NCBI GenBank assembly: GCA_052033505.1
Contig: JBPOJN010000085.1
Coordinates: forward strand, 1-46,039
Direction of reading: 5' to 3'
Length of the DNA: 46,039 nucleotides
Source of the DNA: JBPOJN01 sp052033505
GTDB taxonomy: Bacteria; UBA10199; JACPAL01; GCA-016699445
Shown piece by piece: positions 15,421-24,176 of the stretch. Within the stretch, counting starts at the first letter, position 1. Each line of letters begins with the position of its first letter. Both the position numbers and the translations under genes were made by a program. The notes beneath the pieces are model-generated. The model had not been told where the DNA came from, did not search any database, and saw nothing but the letters and a program-made list of their open reading frames with translations.

Positions 15421-16985
15421 GTGCCTGCGTCGCTTTGCTGTCGGCATGCGGAGGGTCCGATTCTCAGAATAAAGTGCAGTATGGAGGGGAAATGAAGGTG
15501 GGGGTTTTTTACGGCAACCCCGGTCCCATCAATCCTATTACCACCGATGTTGGGCTTTCTTCCAATTTTCTCGATTTTCTTTTTGATCCCCTCATTCATA
15601 TAGACGAAAAAGGAGAAATTAAGCCTGCTTTGGCCAAGCAGTGGGACGTTTCAGATGACGGACGGCGCTGGAGTTTTTCTTTGAGGCCCGACGTTTTGTT
15701 TCACGATGGTACTAACCTCACTGCGAACGATGTCAAATATACCTATGAAGAGATCCGTAAACGCCCGAATCATAGTTACGCTATGGCTTTTCAATTCGTG
15801 CAAGAGATCCGCGTCCTTGATCCTTATAAGCTAGAGATTCTTTTCAGTCGTCCCGATGCGATGTTCTTGGATAATTTAAGCTTCATCGGCGTCGTTCCTC
15901 GTCATCTTTTGGAAGGAAAAGCGTCTTGGGATGATTTTGGGAGTCATCCTATTGGTTCAGGGCCGTTTGCTTTTTCAGAGCAATCTTCAGGGCAAATTAT
16001 TTTTAAAGCCAATTTCGCTTACCATGCTGGCCGGCCCTATCTCGATAGGCTTGTCTTTCAAGTGTTGCCTGATCAAAGAACGTGTTTAAGCCATTTGATT
16101 TCAGGGCAGCTTGATTTCATTTTTCTTCTTCATCCCGAAGATTTCGGAGCCCTGGGTCAGATTTTCGACATCCGCGTTTATGAAAATTGGGAACCGTTTC
16201 TTTATTTTTTAATTTTAAATACCGAAAATCCGCTGTTTCGTGACACTCGTGTGAGAGCGGCTCTGAATCTCGTCGTCAATCGTGCCGAAATCGTTCGAAA
16301 AGTGTTAAAAGGGCACGGAGAAGAGGCCTACGCGACGGTTCCTTCTTTTTCGAGTGAAATGCCCCCCGATCTCACTCCTTATCCCTATGATCCGACGAAG
16401 GCCGTTTCTCTTTTACGTGAAGCGGGATGGGAAGATCATAATGGAGATTTCACTCTCGATCGTGAGGGGCGGCCTTTTGAGTTTACCGCCCTCGGTTGGC
16501 AAGGTGAGGATCTATCCTTGGAAGCGTTGCGGATTATGCAGCAACAATTCAGGCAGGTGGGAATTCAGATGAAAATACAGGTGCTGTCGATAGAGGATTT
16601 TATTCGACGTACCTGGAAGACGCGTGATTATCAGGCGTCCGTCGTCAATCTCTCGTACGGCTTCCATCACGTGAATGACTATCTTTCGTGGCATTCTCGT
16701 TATATAGAGGACAAAAGAAATCTTGCGGCCTATCGCAACCCTAAAGTCGATCAGCTTCTTGATGAAGCGCGAAACACGGCCGTCATGTCCCAACGCCTTC
16801 AGTTCCTTGTCAATCTTCAGCGCGAGCTGCATCAAGACCCTCCCGGTGTTTTCTTGTTTTGGCGCAAGATGCCCGTGGTGGCTCATGTGAGATTTCAAGG
16901 AATTCCTGAAAAACAAATGGAGTCCTTCCGAGATTTTTCTAAAATTTGGATTAAGAGCGGGTCGGAATCATCCTCCAAACAATAA
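15378..16985 (+). CDS. Peptide-binding lipoprotein, ABC transporter solute-binding family 5
   Basis: 535 residues of the OppA/DppA type (SBP_bac_5). A signal peptide ends in the lipobox LLSAC with the lipidated cysteine at residue 24. The family pattern follows: LAKQWDVSDDGRRWSFSLRP then FHDGTNLTANDVKYTYE. The start at 15378 is chosen because it gives a proper signal peptide. The frame is open further upstream, but that overlaps precursor 3. No permease or ATPase gene is nearby, so it is an orphan binding protein. By position it could hold the modified peptide in the periplasm (inference). Its 3' end overlaps the convergent MFS gene by 35 bases. Confidence 0.9.
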   Translation: MFISGWRCALRLFFCACVALLSACGGSDSQNKVQYGGEMKVGVFYGNPGPINPITTDVGLSSNFLDFLFDPLIHIDEKGEIKPALAKQWDVSDDGRRWSFSLRPDVLFHDGTNLTANDVKYTYEEIRKRPNHSYAMAFQFVQEIRVLDPYKLEILFSRPDAMFLDNLSFIGVVPRHLLEGKASWDDFGSHPIGSGPFAFSEQSSGQIIFKANFAYHAGRPYLDRLVFQVLPDQRTCLSHLISGQLDFIFLLHPEDFGALGQIFDIRVYENWEPFLYFLILNTENPLFRDTRVRAALNLVVNRAEIVRKVLKGHGEEAYATVPSFSSEMPPDLTPYPYDPTKAVSLLREAGWEDHNGDFTLDREGRPFEFTALGWQGEDLSLEALRIMQQQFRQVGIQMKIQVLSIEDFIRRTWKTRDYQASVVNLSYGFHHVNDYLSWHSRYIEDKRNLAAYRNPKVDQLLDEARNTAVMSQRLQFLVNLQRELHQDPPGVFLFWRKMPVVAHVRFQGIPEKQMESFRDFSKIWIKSGSESSSKQ

Positions 16986-18195
16986 CCGTCAGCACCAATC
17001 CTATTCTCAAAACGCCCGATATCAAAAAATTGAAGTGATACGCTTCCATGGAAGGCGCAACGAGTCGAAAAGTAAGCCCGCCTGCCAGTGTTCCGCACAC
17101 GGCTCCCATTCCGGTCAGCACTTGATAATAAGCCGTATGGCGCGTGCGAGCGTGAGGTTCCGTCTTTTGCAGGAGAAGATTGAAGGCGGTTAATTCGTAG
17201 CCTCCCGTAGTGATGCCGCCCAGGATTTGAACGAGAATGAGAGTCGTCATGCTCCGTGAAAAAAGAAGAAAGAAAGGCGGGAGACAGCAAAGAGCGATCG
17301 CTGCCATAAACAATTTCTGATGCCCCCAAGCATCAGACCATTTCCCCCAAAACGGGAGGGTTATGAATTTTACCGCCATGAGAATTCCCATCAGACATGT
17401 GAAGACTCCATAAGAGAGGTTGAGTTCTTCAAGATAAAAAGGAACGAGGTAAGGAGAGGAGATGTTGGTTGCGAACAAAAAAAAGGAAAGCAGCAAAACA
17501 AAACGCCCGAAATGATTTCGGTGAATCTCTTTGAGAAAAAATAAGAAGGTGGCTGCATTTTTTTCTTTTACTGGCTCCGGAGTTTTTTCTTGCAGCGACA
17601 GGAAAGCAAAAGAGCCGACACGCCCAACAAATCCGATTCCCAAAAGCGTCAAAAATCCAAGGCCCGCTTTTGATTGTTTGGAGAAATAATCTAACAGCAG
17701 TCCCCCCACGATCAGGCAGGCGAAGACCACTAATGAGATAATGCGATTGCGCAGGGCAAAAAAACGTCCGCGATAGTCTTCCGCGACGAGATCGCCTATC
17801 CAGCTCTGCCACGCGGGTAGCTGAAGCATCCAGGCGATCCAGTACAATTGAATCAGGATAAAAAAATAACCTATCGGTAAGCGCAGAGTAAGATTTTGAT
17901 TCCAAAGAGGCAGGCTCAGCAGAAGAATGAAAATTCCTTGAAAAAAAGTCGCGATCAAAACGAGTTTTTTTCGCGATTCCAGGAGCCCAACGAAATAATT
18001 TGTAGTAAGCTGGCTTAAATCTCCAAGAAGCGGGGGAATCGTCGTCACGAGTCCGGCGGCGAACGGGCTGGCTCCCAGAAAAATCGCAAACGGCGTAAAA
18101 ATCATCTCGGTGAATCCCGCCGTGATGGACCAAAAGACGCCGTCTCCGAGGGATGCTTTTAGAGATTTGGAATGTGCCGAATGAAAAATGGCCAT
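16951..18195 (-). CDS. MFS transporter
   Basis: 414 residues with about twelve hydrophobic helices of the major facilitator superfamily. Loop 2-3 has the pattern around TTNYFVGLLESRKKL, and a second-half equivalent is FWGKWSDAWGHQKLF, typical of the conserved MFS G-x-x-x-D-R/K-x-G-R/K motif. The start at 18195 (MAIFHSAHSK) is chosen because the open frame upstream runs into the divergent kinase gene and encodes a hydrophilic stretch. No clear ribosome-binding site is seen, so the start is uncertain. Substrate unknown. It could export or import the RiPP product (inference from neighbours). Confidence 0.88.
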   Translation of the reverse strand: MAIFHSAHSKSLKASLGDGVFWSITAGFTEMIFTPFAIFLGASPFAAGLVTTIPPLLGDLSQLTTNYFVGLLESRKKLVLIATFFQGIFILLLSLPLWNQNLTLRLPIGYFFILIQLYWIAWMLQLPAWQSWIGDLVAEDYRGRFFALRNRIISLVVFACLIVGGLLLDYFSKQSKAGLGFLTLLGIGFVGRVGSFAFLSLQEKTPEPVKEKNAATFLFFLKEIHRNHFGRFVLLLSFFLFATNISSPYLVPFYLEELNLSYGVFTCLMGILMAVKFITLPFWGKWSDAWGHQKLFMAAIALCCLPPFFLLFSRSMTTLILVQILGGITTGGYELTAFNLLLQKTEPHARTRHTAYYQVLTGMGAVCGTLAGGLTFRLVAPSMEAYHFNFLISGVLRIGLVLTVIVWRMIPTRS

Positions 18196-18216
18196 GAAAG
18201 CGGACAATAGTAACGT

Positions 18217-19953
18217 ATGAAACCCACGATCGCGAAGAAAATCGTTTTGCTTCTTATACTGGCTTCTTTGGTTCCTTTGGCGATTTTCGGGGCGATTGCC
18301 ATCCATCAGGTCAATCAAGCGACGGCCATTTCCGTCACCGAAGGCAATCAAAACGTCAGCCGCCGCGTCGCTGAGCAAATAGGGAATTACATCGATAATG
18401 CCCTGGCGATTTTAAGGTCCACGGCCGAAAACTTAAGCGCGCCGGATCTGCACGATTGGCAAAAAGAGAGAATCCTGCGCAACTACATCAACCGCTTCGA
18501 TCAATTTCGGAGTCTCCAACTTTTGAGCCGCGAAGGAACCGTGATTGCGACCAGCGAATTGGCCGCGAAGCCTTTGTCCGAAGAAGAAAAGACGGCATTT
18601 GCCGCGGCTTTAAAAGGCCAGGAATACCTGTCCCGTGTTTTGATCCAAGAGGATTTGACGCCGTCCTTGGTTGTGGCACTGCCCATGATGAAGCTCGCCC
18701 AGGTCGACGCGGTTTTCCTGGCCAAGGTCGATCTCATGCAGATGTGGTACTTGGTCGACAGTATTCATATCGGGAAAACCGGCGTCGTTCACGTCTTGGA
18801 CCAGAACGGCCGCCTCATCGCCACTGGCGACGGGCGTAGGAAGCAGGATGTTTTTCGTTCCACCACTTTCGAACATCAAGGTTTGCTCGAGGAAATACTG
18901 AGACCTCAAGGTACGGTCTATCCCGGTCCCGACCGTAAAGACGCGATCGCGGTCGGCACGCGCCTGAAAGCGCCGCTGCCCTGGAGGGTAATCGTAGAAC
19001 AGCCTTCCGCAGAGGCGTTTCGATTGGCGCGGCGCATCGGGTACGTTCTCGTCATTTTGACCGTGATGTTTATTTTCTTAGCCTTGGGGATCGGATTTTG
19101 GGGATCCCGGACTCAGATCTTGCGGCCCATCCGCGAACTTATGACGGCGACCGGAAATATTTCCGGCGGGAACTTGAGTTATCGCGTGGTTCTCAAGACG
19201 CGGGACGAGTTTCAGACCCTGGGCGAGGCGTTCAACCGGATGGCCGTTGATTTGACCGATCTTCAGCAAAAGCTGCTCGTGCAAGAGCGTCACGCGATGT
19301 TCGGGCGTATCGCTTCCGGCTTGGCGCATGATTTGAAGCATCCGATCCAGGCGATCGAAAACGTCAGCCGTCTCATCGACCGCATGCACGAAGATGAGGA
19401 GTTCCGCAATACCTTCCGGCGCACCGTCGAGCGCGAGTTCGAGAAGATCAATCTCTTCCTGCAAAACCTCCACAACCTCACGCACGACCTTCCGTGCCGG
19501 CCCATGCCGACTTCCGCGGAGACCCTCTTAAAAGACGTTTGGGGCACATTCGAAATCGAGGCGAACAAGAACGGTATCCAAGGTGAGATCGACCTGCCCA
19601 AAAACGATATCCGTATCGTCGTCGACAAAGTGCTCATGAACCGCGCGTTATCGAACCTCGTTTCGAACGGTATCCAAGCGATGCCTCGCGGCGGCAAGAT
19701 CAAGATATCGGTTAAGGAAGACGGCGCGGAAGCGGTCGTATCCATCTGCGATACGGGAATGGGCATTCCGCCGGAACGCATCCAGAATCTTTTCAATGAT
19801 TTCGTGACGACGAAACGGCGGGGATTGGGGCTGGGTCTTGCGATCGTACGGAAAATCATCCAGCAACATCAAGGCTCGATCGACGTCCAAAGCAAGGTCG
19901 GGGAAGGGACGTGTTTCTTGATCCGTCTCCCTAAGGCCGCGTCTCCGCATTAA
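18217..19953 (+). CDS. Membrane sensor histidine kinase with extracytoplasmic Cache-like domain
   Basis: 578 residues. Transmembrane segment near 8-28, a periplasmic Cache-like sensor (about 40-265, with the GKTGVVHVLDQNGRLIATGDG strand pattern), a second transmembrane segment near 270-292, and HAMP to about 345. The dimerisation domain carries phospho-acceptor H371 in LAHDLKHPIQ. The HATPase_c domain has an N box (NRALSNLVSNGIQAM), DTGMGIPP and a GLGLGLAI lid. NtrB-like kinases of this form usually pair with NtrC-type regulators. The nearest one is at 9913, across the RiPP island. The last four bases overlap convergent recR. Only 21 bp separate its start from the divergent MFS start. Confidence 0.94.
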   Translation: MKPTIAKKIVLLLILASLVPLAIFGAIAIHQVNQATAISVTEGNQNVSRRVAEQIGNYIDNALAILRSTAENLSAPDLHDWQKERILRNYINRFDQFRSLQLLSREGTVIATSELAAKPLSEEEKTAFAAALKGQEYLSRVLIQEDLTPSLVVALPMMKLAQVDAVFLAKVDLMQMWYLVDSIHIGKTGVVHVLDQNGRLIATGDGRRKQDVFRSTTFEHQGLLEEILRPQGTVYPGPDRKDAIAVGTRLKAPLPWRVIVEQPSAEAFRLARRIGYVLVILTVMFIFLALGIGFWGSRTQILRPIRELMTATGNISGGNLSYRVVLKTRDEFQTLGEAFNRMAVDLTDLQQKLLVQERHAMFGRIASGLAHDLKHPIQAIENVSRLIDRMHEDEEFRNTFRRTVEREFEKINLFLQNLHNLTHDLPCRPMPTSAETLLKDVWGTFEIEANKNGIQGEIDLPKNDIRIVVDKVLMNRALSNLVSNGIQAMPRGGKIKISVKEDGAEAVVSICDTGMGIPPERIQNLFNDFVTTKRRGLGLGLAIVRKIIQQHQGSIDVQSKVGEGTCFLIRLPKAASPH

Positions 19954-20573
19954 TTGCCGAAAACATGCCGATGGGTCAGCGCGCGAGCGAGCGTCTTGGG
20001 ATCGGTGTATTCCACGGTGCCGCCGACTGTCATGCCTGAGGCGAGCCGCGAGATTTTGATGGGCATTTCCGCGAAGATTTTTTTCAAGTACAACGCCGTC
20101 GCTTCACCTTCTGCATTCGGATTCGTCGCGAGGATGATTTCGCGGATGTCGGAGGATTTCACCCTTTGCTCCAGGCTCCGGATTCGTATGTCGTCCGGGC
20201 CGACGCCGTCCAAGGGGGAAATGACCCCGTGCAGGACGTGATATAGACCGCGGTATTCTTCTGTCCTCTCGAACATCATGACGTCGACGGGTTCCTGGAC
20301 CACGCACAGTACCTGCGAGTCGCGTTCGGGATCGCGGCAAATCGCACACAATTCTTCTTCAGTTAGGTTTTGGCAATTCGCGCAAAAGCGGACTTTTTCC
20401 AGCACGTGTTCGAGGCTGTCGATCACTTCGCGCGCGACGCCTTTCGTGTCACGCAGGAGAAAAAGAGCCAACCGCGTCGAGGATTTTTCGCCTAAGCCTG
20501 GCAGTTGGGATAAGGCCTGGACTAAGCGTTCGATGGGGTTCCTGGGTGGACTCCCGAAGTCGCGAACGCTCAC
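19950..20573 (-). CDS. recR: Recombination protein RecR
   Basis: 207 residues, the family length. Acts with RecF and RecO to load RecA at single-strand gaps. It has the N-terminal helix-hairpin-helix (LSQLPGLGEKSSTRLA), a zinc finger C-x2-C...C-x2-C (FCANCQNLTEEELCAIC) and a Toprim domain (CVVQEPVDVMMFE to ATNPNAEGEATALYL). The GTG start overlaps the dnaX stop by four bases (GTGA). The usual ybaB/ebfC gene between dnaX and recR is missing. Confidence 0.97.
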   Translation of the reverse strand: MSVRDFGSPPRNPIERLVQALSQLPGLGEKSSTRLALFLLRDTKGVAREVIDSLEHVLEKVRFCANCQNLTEEELCAICRDPERDSQVLCVVQEPVDVMMFERTEEYRGLYHVLHGVISPLDGVGPDDIRIRSLEQRVKSSDIREIILATNPNAEGEATALYLKKIFAEMPIKISRLASGMTVGGTVEYTDPKTLARALTHRHVFGN

Positions 20574-22159
20574 GAGGAGCCCCTCGAGGCGCGTACGACG
20601 TCTTTGGGTTTGAAGACGGAAATGGCGTCATGAAGCGGATCGTTTGGGTCATTCAGGTCGGCGGCGGCGATGCTCTGTACGGACGCCGTCGCGCATTGAA
20701 AGTCCAAGGTTTTTCCGAAATACTCCTTCATCGTTTCGTGCAAAATCATGCGCCGGTCGGGCTCTTCTAAGAGTTCGACTGTCATCGAGGCCTTCGCCGG
20801 AAACTGAAGTTTGACCGCTTGATCGGAGAGGGAGAGCAGAGTGCCCTGTTCCACTAAGGCGGCCAGTCGCGACGACCGCGAACGCAGGGACGTCAGAAAT
20901 CCGGGCCAATCTTTCGTGGTGGCTTGAGGCTCCGTCTTTTGAATCGCCGCTTCGACCCTCGGAACGCCGGGCGCCGGAGTGGATGACATAGGGGAGGAGG
21001 GCATCCGTGGGGCTTGAGGACGTGACGGTTCTGTTCCGCCCGTTTTGCCCAATAAATCCTCGATCGGGGTCAATCCTTCGAAGCTCGCCAGACGGAGCAA
21101 GAGCACGTCGAAAAGGATTTTTGGGGCCGCAGCGCGCGCCATTTCGGAAACGCCTTTTTGGAGGATGCGAAAAAGAGCGTCCAGATCCTGGGCCGGTAGT
21201 ATCCCTGCGAGCTTCGCCAATTCTTCAATTTCTTCGGGAGGCCGGTGAAACAGGGTTTCGTCCCGGACGACGCGGGCCACCAAGAGATCCCGAAAATTTT
21301 CCAAGAGGTCGAAAGCCAAGCGCTTCCCGTCGATTCCGGCGCGGAAGGCGTCTTCGGAGGCGCGCAGAGCGCGGGCGGGATCGTGATTGAGTAATGCCTC
21401 GGTCAAATCGCGCACGAAGGTCTTCGTCGACAACCCCACGACTTGTTCGACAGCGGCCAAATCGATCGCGCCTTGGGAAAAAGCGATGATCTGATCGAGA
21501 AGGCTCAAAGCGTCGCGTAAACCCCCTTGGGCTTCCCGAGCCACGAGATAGAGAGCGTCTTCCGAGATCGAGACGGCCTCCGCGATCGCGATTTTTTTCA
21601 ACTGCTGCGCCGTGACCGACCGCGAAATCGGTTTCAAGTCCAAACGGATCAAACGTGAGAGAACGGTCGCGGGGATTTTTTGAGCGTCGGTCGTGGCGAA
21701 TAAAAACATCGCGTGCGCCGGCGGTTCTTCCAGTGTCTTCAGCAGGGCGTTGAACGCGGCGGTCGAGAGCATGTGCACTTCGTCGATGATGTAGATCTTA
21801 TAACGTCCTCCGGGCGGCAGGTACCGGATCTTTTCGCGCAGATCGCGCACGTCTTCGACCGACGTGTTCGACGCACCGTCGATTTCCATGACGGAGAGAG
21901 AACGTCCCTCGGTGATTTCCACGCATTGGGAGCATTGATTGCAGGGTTCTTCGGCCGGGCCTTTTTCGCAGTTCAAGGCCTTGGCCAGGATACGCGCGAG
22001 CGTCGTTTTGCCGATACCCCGCGGCCCCGTGAAGAGATAGGCATGGTGGAAACGTTTCTGCGACAGGGCGTTCTTTAGGATCCTGACCGTCGTTTCCTGG
22101 CCCATGACGGAGGAAAAATCTTGGGGCCGGTACTTTCTCGCGAGGACTTGGGAGGACAT
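20570..22159 (-). CDS. dnaX: DNA polymerase III gamma/tau subunit
   Basis: 529 residues. Clamp-loader AAA+ domain: ARKYRPQDFSSVMGQ at the N-terminus, Walker A GPRGIGKTT, a zinc-binding CNQCSQC, Walker B IYIIDEVHML and the SRC-like motif region LSRLIRLDLK. Domain III is followed by a Pro-rich linker (about 370-415) and a C-terminal tau-like domain of about 110 residues, so the gene encodes a tau form. No obvious slippery site for a short gamma product was found. Cotranscribed with recR. Confidence 0.97.
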   Translation of the reverse strand: MSSQVLARKYRPQDFSSVMGQETTVRILKNALSQKRFHHAYLFTGPRGIGKTTLARILAKALNCEKGPAEEPCNQCSQCVEITEGRSLSVMEIDGASNTSVEDVRDLREKIRYLPPGGRYKIYIIDEVHMLSTAAFNALLKTLEEPPAHAMFLFATTDAQKIPATVLSRLIRLDLKPISRSVTAQQLKKIAIAEAVSISEDALYLVAREAQGGLRDALSLLDQIIAFSQGAIDLAAVEQVVGLSTKTFVRDLTEALLNHDPARALRASEDAFRAGIDGKRLAFDLLENFRDLLVARVVRDETLFHRPPEEIEELAKLAGILPAQDLDALFRILQKGVSEMARAAAPKILFDVLLLRLASFEGLTPIEDLLGKTGGTEPSRPQAPRMPSSPMSSTPAPGVPRVEAAIQKTEPQATTKDWPGFLTSLRSRSSRLAALVEQGTLLSLSDQAVKLQFPAKASMTVELLEEPDRRMILHETMKEYFGKTLDFQCATASVQSIAAADLNDPNDPLHDAISVFKPKDVVRASRGSS

Positions 22160-22252
22160 AGACCGCTTAGTTAAACCGGAAGGAATTGAAGAGACAAGGA
22201 CGTTTTCAGAAGCTTTACTTCGAGCAGGGGCGTTGTTAGAGCCCGCCTCCTT

Positions 22253-23248
22253 ATGCGTTGGATCAAGGTCATCGCCTTAGGCATCGGTGCTTTTCTCCTG
22301 GTATGGATCATCCGGAAGCTCGGCGTTCAAGCCCTCCTGGAAGGTTTTCATGTCTTAGGGTGGAGGCTTCTCGTGCCTGTGGTCATCCTGTTGCCGTGCT
22401 ACCTCCTCTATACGTTTTCCTGGAGCCTTTTCCTGAAAAAGTTCGACGACCACCGGATTTCGTTTTGGACCTTGTTCGGCATCAAGATCGCCGGTGAAGC
22501 GGCCAATACCGTCACGCCGCTGAATTTTGCGGGCGGGGATCCGGTGCGCATCTTCCTGCTCTCGAAGAATTTCCCGGCGGTCATCGGCGGCGCCTCGGTC
22601 GTCGTCGACCGGACGCTGCAGACGCTCGCGATCATTTCGCTGATTTTTTTGGGGAACATGGTTGCTCTCCTGCGCTTGGACCTGCCCGACGGGGTCAAGA
22701 TGCTTTTGGGGGGCACGGCGGGGCTTCTGTTCTTAGTCGTCGTTTTCTTCGTTTTTTACCAGACGCGGGGGCTTTTTCAGAAAATCTTCGACATCGGCGC
22801 GCGCCTGAAGATCAAGTTTTTTTCGGCGGAAAAAAGGGAGAAATTCGCCGAACTGGACGACCATCTCGGCGTTTTTTACCGCGCCGACCGGAAGCTCTTC
22901 GTTTTGTGTTACTTCCTACATCTCTCGGCCCGCCTGATTGGCATCCTCGAGATCATTTATATCGCGCGGGTCTTGGGCGTGCCCATGGGGTTCCTGGAGG
23001 CGCTGTTTTTCGCGGGCGTGATTCCGTTGACGAACCTCTTGAGCGCCGTCGTTCCGGGAAATTTAGGCGTCCTCGAAGGCGTCGTGAGTTCGCTTTTCTT
23101 GGCCCTGCATTGGGATCCCGCCAAGGGCGTCGTGCTTCAGATCGCCCGCCGTTTGAGGGCTTTTATTTGGATCGTGATCGGTTTCGTCGTCTTATTGTTT
23201 TTCCGGGCCGAAGCGAAAAAAGAAAAAGAACTGGTCCTGACGCCTTAA
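22253..23248 (+). CDS. Flippase-like / lysylphosphatidylglycerol synthase transmembrane-region protein
   Basis: 331 residues with about eight hydrophobic helices. The pattern of the LPG_synthase_TM (UPF0104) family is clear: GIKIAGEAANTVTPLNFAGGDPVRIFLLSK, GASVVVDRTLQTLAII, and NLLSAVVPGNLGVLEG. Members move or modify lipids or lipid-linked sugars, and the catalytic aminoacyltransferase domain of MprF is absent here. The convergent neighbour is phosphatidylserine decarboxylase, overlapping by four bases, so a role in membrane lipids is plausible. Substrate unknown. Confidence 0.88.
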   Translation: MRWIKVIALGIGAFLLVWIIRKLGVQALLEGFHVLGWRLLVPVVILLPCYLLYTFSWSLFLKKFDDHRISFWTLFGIKIAGEAANTVTPLNFAGGDPVRIFLLSKNFPAVIGGASVVVDRTLQTLAIISLIFLGNMVALLRLDLPDGVKMLLGGTAGLLFLVVVFFVFYQTRGLFQKIFDIGARLKIKFFSAEKREKFAELDDHLGVFYRADRKLFVLCYFLHLSARLIGILEIIYIARVLGVPMGFLEALFFAGVIPLTNLLSAVVPGNLGVLEGVVSSLFLALHWDPAKGVVLQIARRLRAFIWIVIGFVVLLFFRAEAKKEKELVLTP

Positions 23249-24132
23249 CCCCGCGAAGCCAAACGCTCTCCTAGCCGGATGAACGTTTCCCGTCCCAGAG
23301 CCGTTTGTTCCAAGAGATCCGCATCCGGTTTCCAAGCGCCCGCCTGGCCTAAAAGTATCACCGTGGAGCCGCCGAAAAGAAAATACCCCTTCTCCTCGCC
23401 GCGTTTGAAGCCATAACCCGCCGCATGATGTTGCACGATGCGCCCCACGCAGATGGCGCCCACTTCGATGAAGGCCAAGGTTCCGAAGTTTTTGGTGTCT
23501 AAAATCGCGATCTGCCGTTCGTTCGTGAGTAGGATGTCTTCCTTCGTGCGCAGAGCGAAAGGATTCACCGAATGCAGGGGGCCGGCGACGCGTGTCTGAG
23601 ACGCCACCGTCCCGGCATCCGGAAAATGAAACCGATGATAATCCGTCGGGCACAGCCGTGCGATCAGTACGGGACCGCCTTCAAATTTTTGCGCCAAAGC
23701 ATCATCGTTTAAGAGCACGGAGAGGGGAGTGTGTTTGCCTTTGACCGGATAACGCTCCCAAGCTCGGCTGTTTTCATAGGCCAAATAGCGTCCCTCGGCG
23801 AAGGCCGGCATCTCTTCCGGCTTCGGTGTAAACGTGCGGGCTTCATCTCGAAATCGCCGCGTGAAGAAGTCGTTGAAGGACACGAAGGGACGATCTTCAT
23901 ATTCCTGCATAGGAACGGAAAAACGCTCGATAAAAGGAGTGACTTTACCGCCGGTCAGTCGTGACGATTGAAGACGTCCGTAAAGCTTACTGAAAAAAGG
24001 CCGCGTCAGCAGGTGGTCGGCCAAAAACCTCCCGAAAGCGCTCCCATAAAGCCAACGCAAAGAAGCGTCGCCATAGACACGCTCGGTCTCTTCGCATTTT
24101 TGTTGGCGGTTCCAATAAACGATGTCGGGCAT
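23245..24132 (-). CDS. psd: Phosphatidylserine decarboxylase proenzyme
   Basis: 295 residues, the size of the bacterial long form. Makes phosphatidylethanolamine at the inner membrane. FNDFFTRRF, then CPTDYHRFHFP with the catalytic histidine, and VGAICVGRI are family motifs. The self-cleavage site is FGGSTVILL: the serine of G-S-T becomes the pyruvoyl group (LGST in E. coli). Start at 24132 fits the family N-terminus. Convergent with the flippase-like gene. Confidence 0.95.
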   Translation of the reverse strand: MPDIVYWNRQQKCEETERVYGDASLRWLYGSAFGRFLADHLLTRPFFSKLYGRLQSSRLTGGKVTPFIERFSVPMQEYEDRPFVSFNDFFTRRFRDEARTFTPKPEEMPAFAEGRYLAYENSRAWERYPVKGKHTPLSVLLNDDALAQKFEGGPVLIARLCPTDYHRFHFPDAGTVASQTRVAGPLHSVNPFALRTKEDILLTNERQIAILDTKNFGTLAFIEVGAICVGRIVQHHAAGYGFKRGEEKGYFLFGGSTVILLGQAGAWKPDADLLEQTALGRETFIRLGERLASRG

Positions 24133-24176
24133 CTTAAGGATGAGATGCTTCGATCAGCTGCGAGGGGCAAGGGAAA

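Noticed and set aside
16951..18378. Longer form of the MFS protein starting at 18378
   Set aside because: The extra 61 residues are hydrophilic, overlap the divergent kinase gene and lack a ribosome-binding site.
21590..21610. A-rich stretch in dnaX as a frameshift slippery site
   Set aside because: It lies inside the conserved clamp-loader domain, not before the linker, and no stop-generating frame or stimulatory hairpin is evident.
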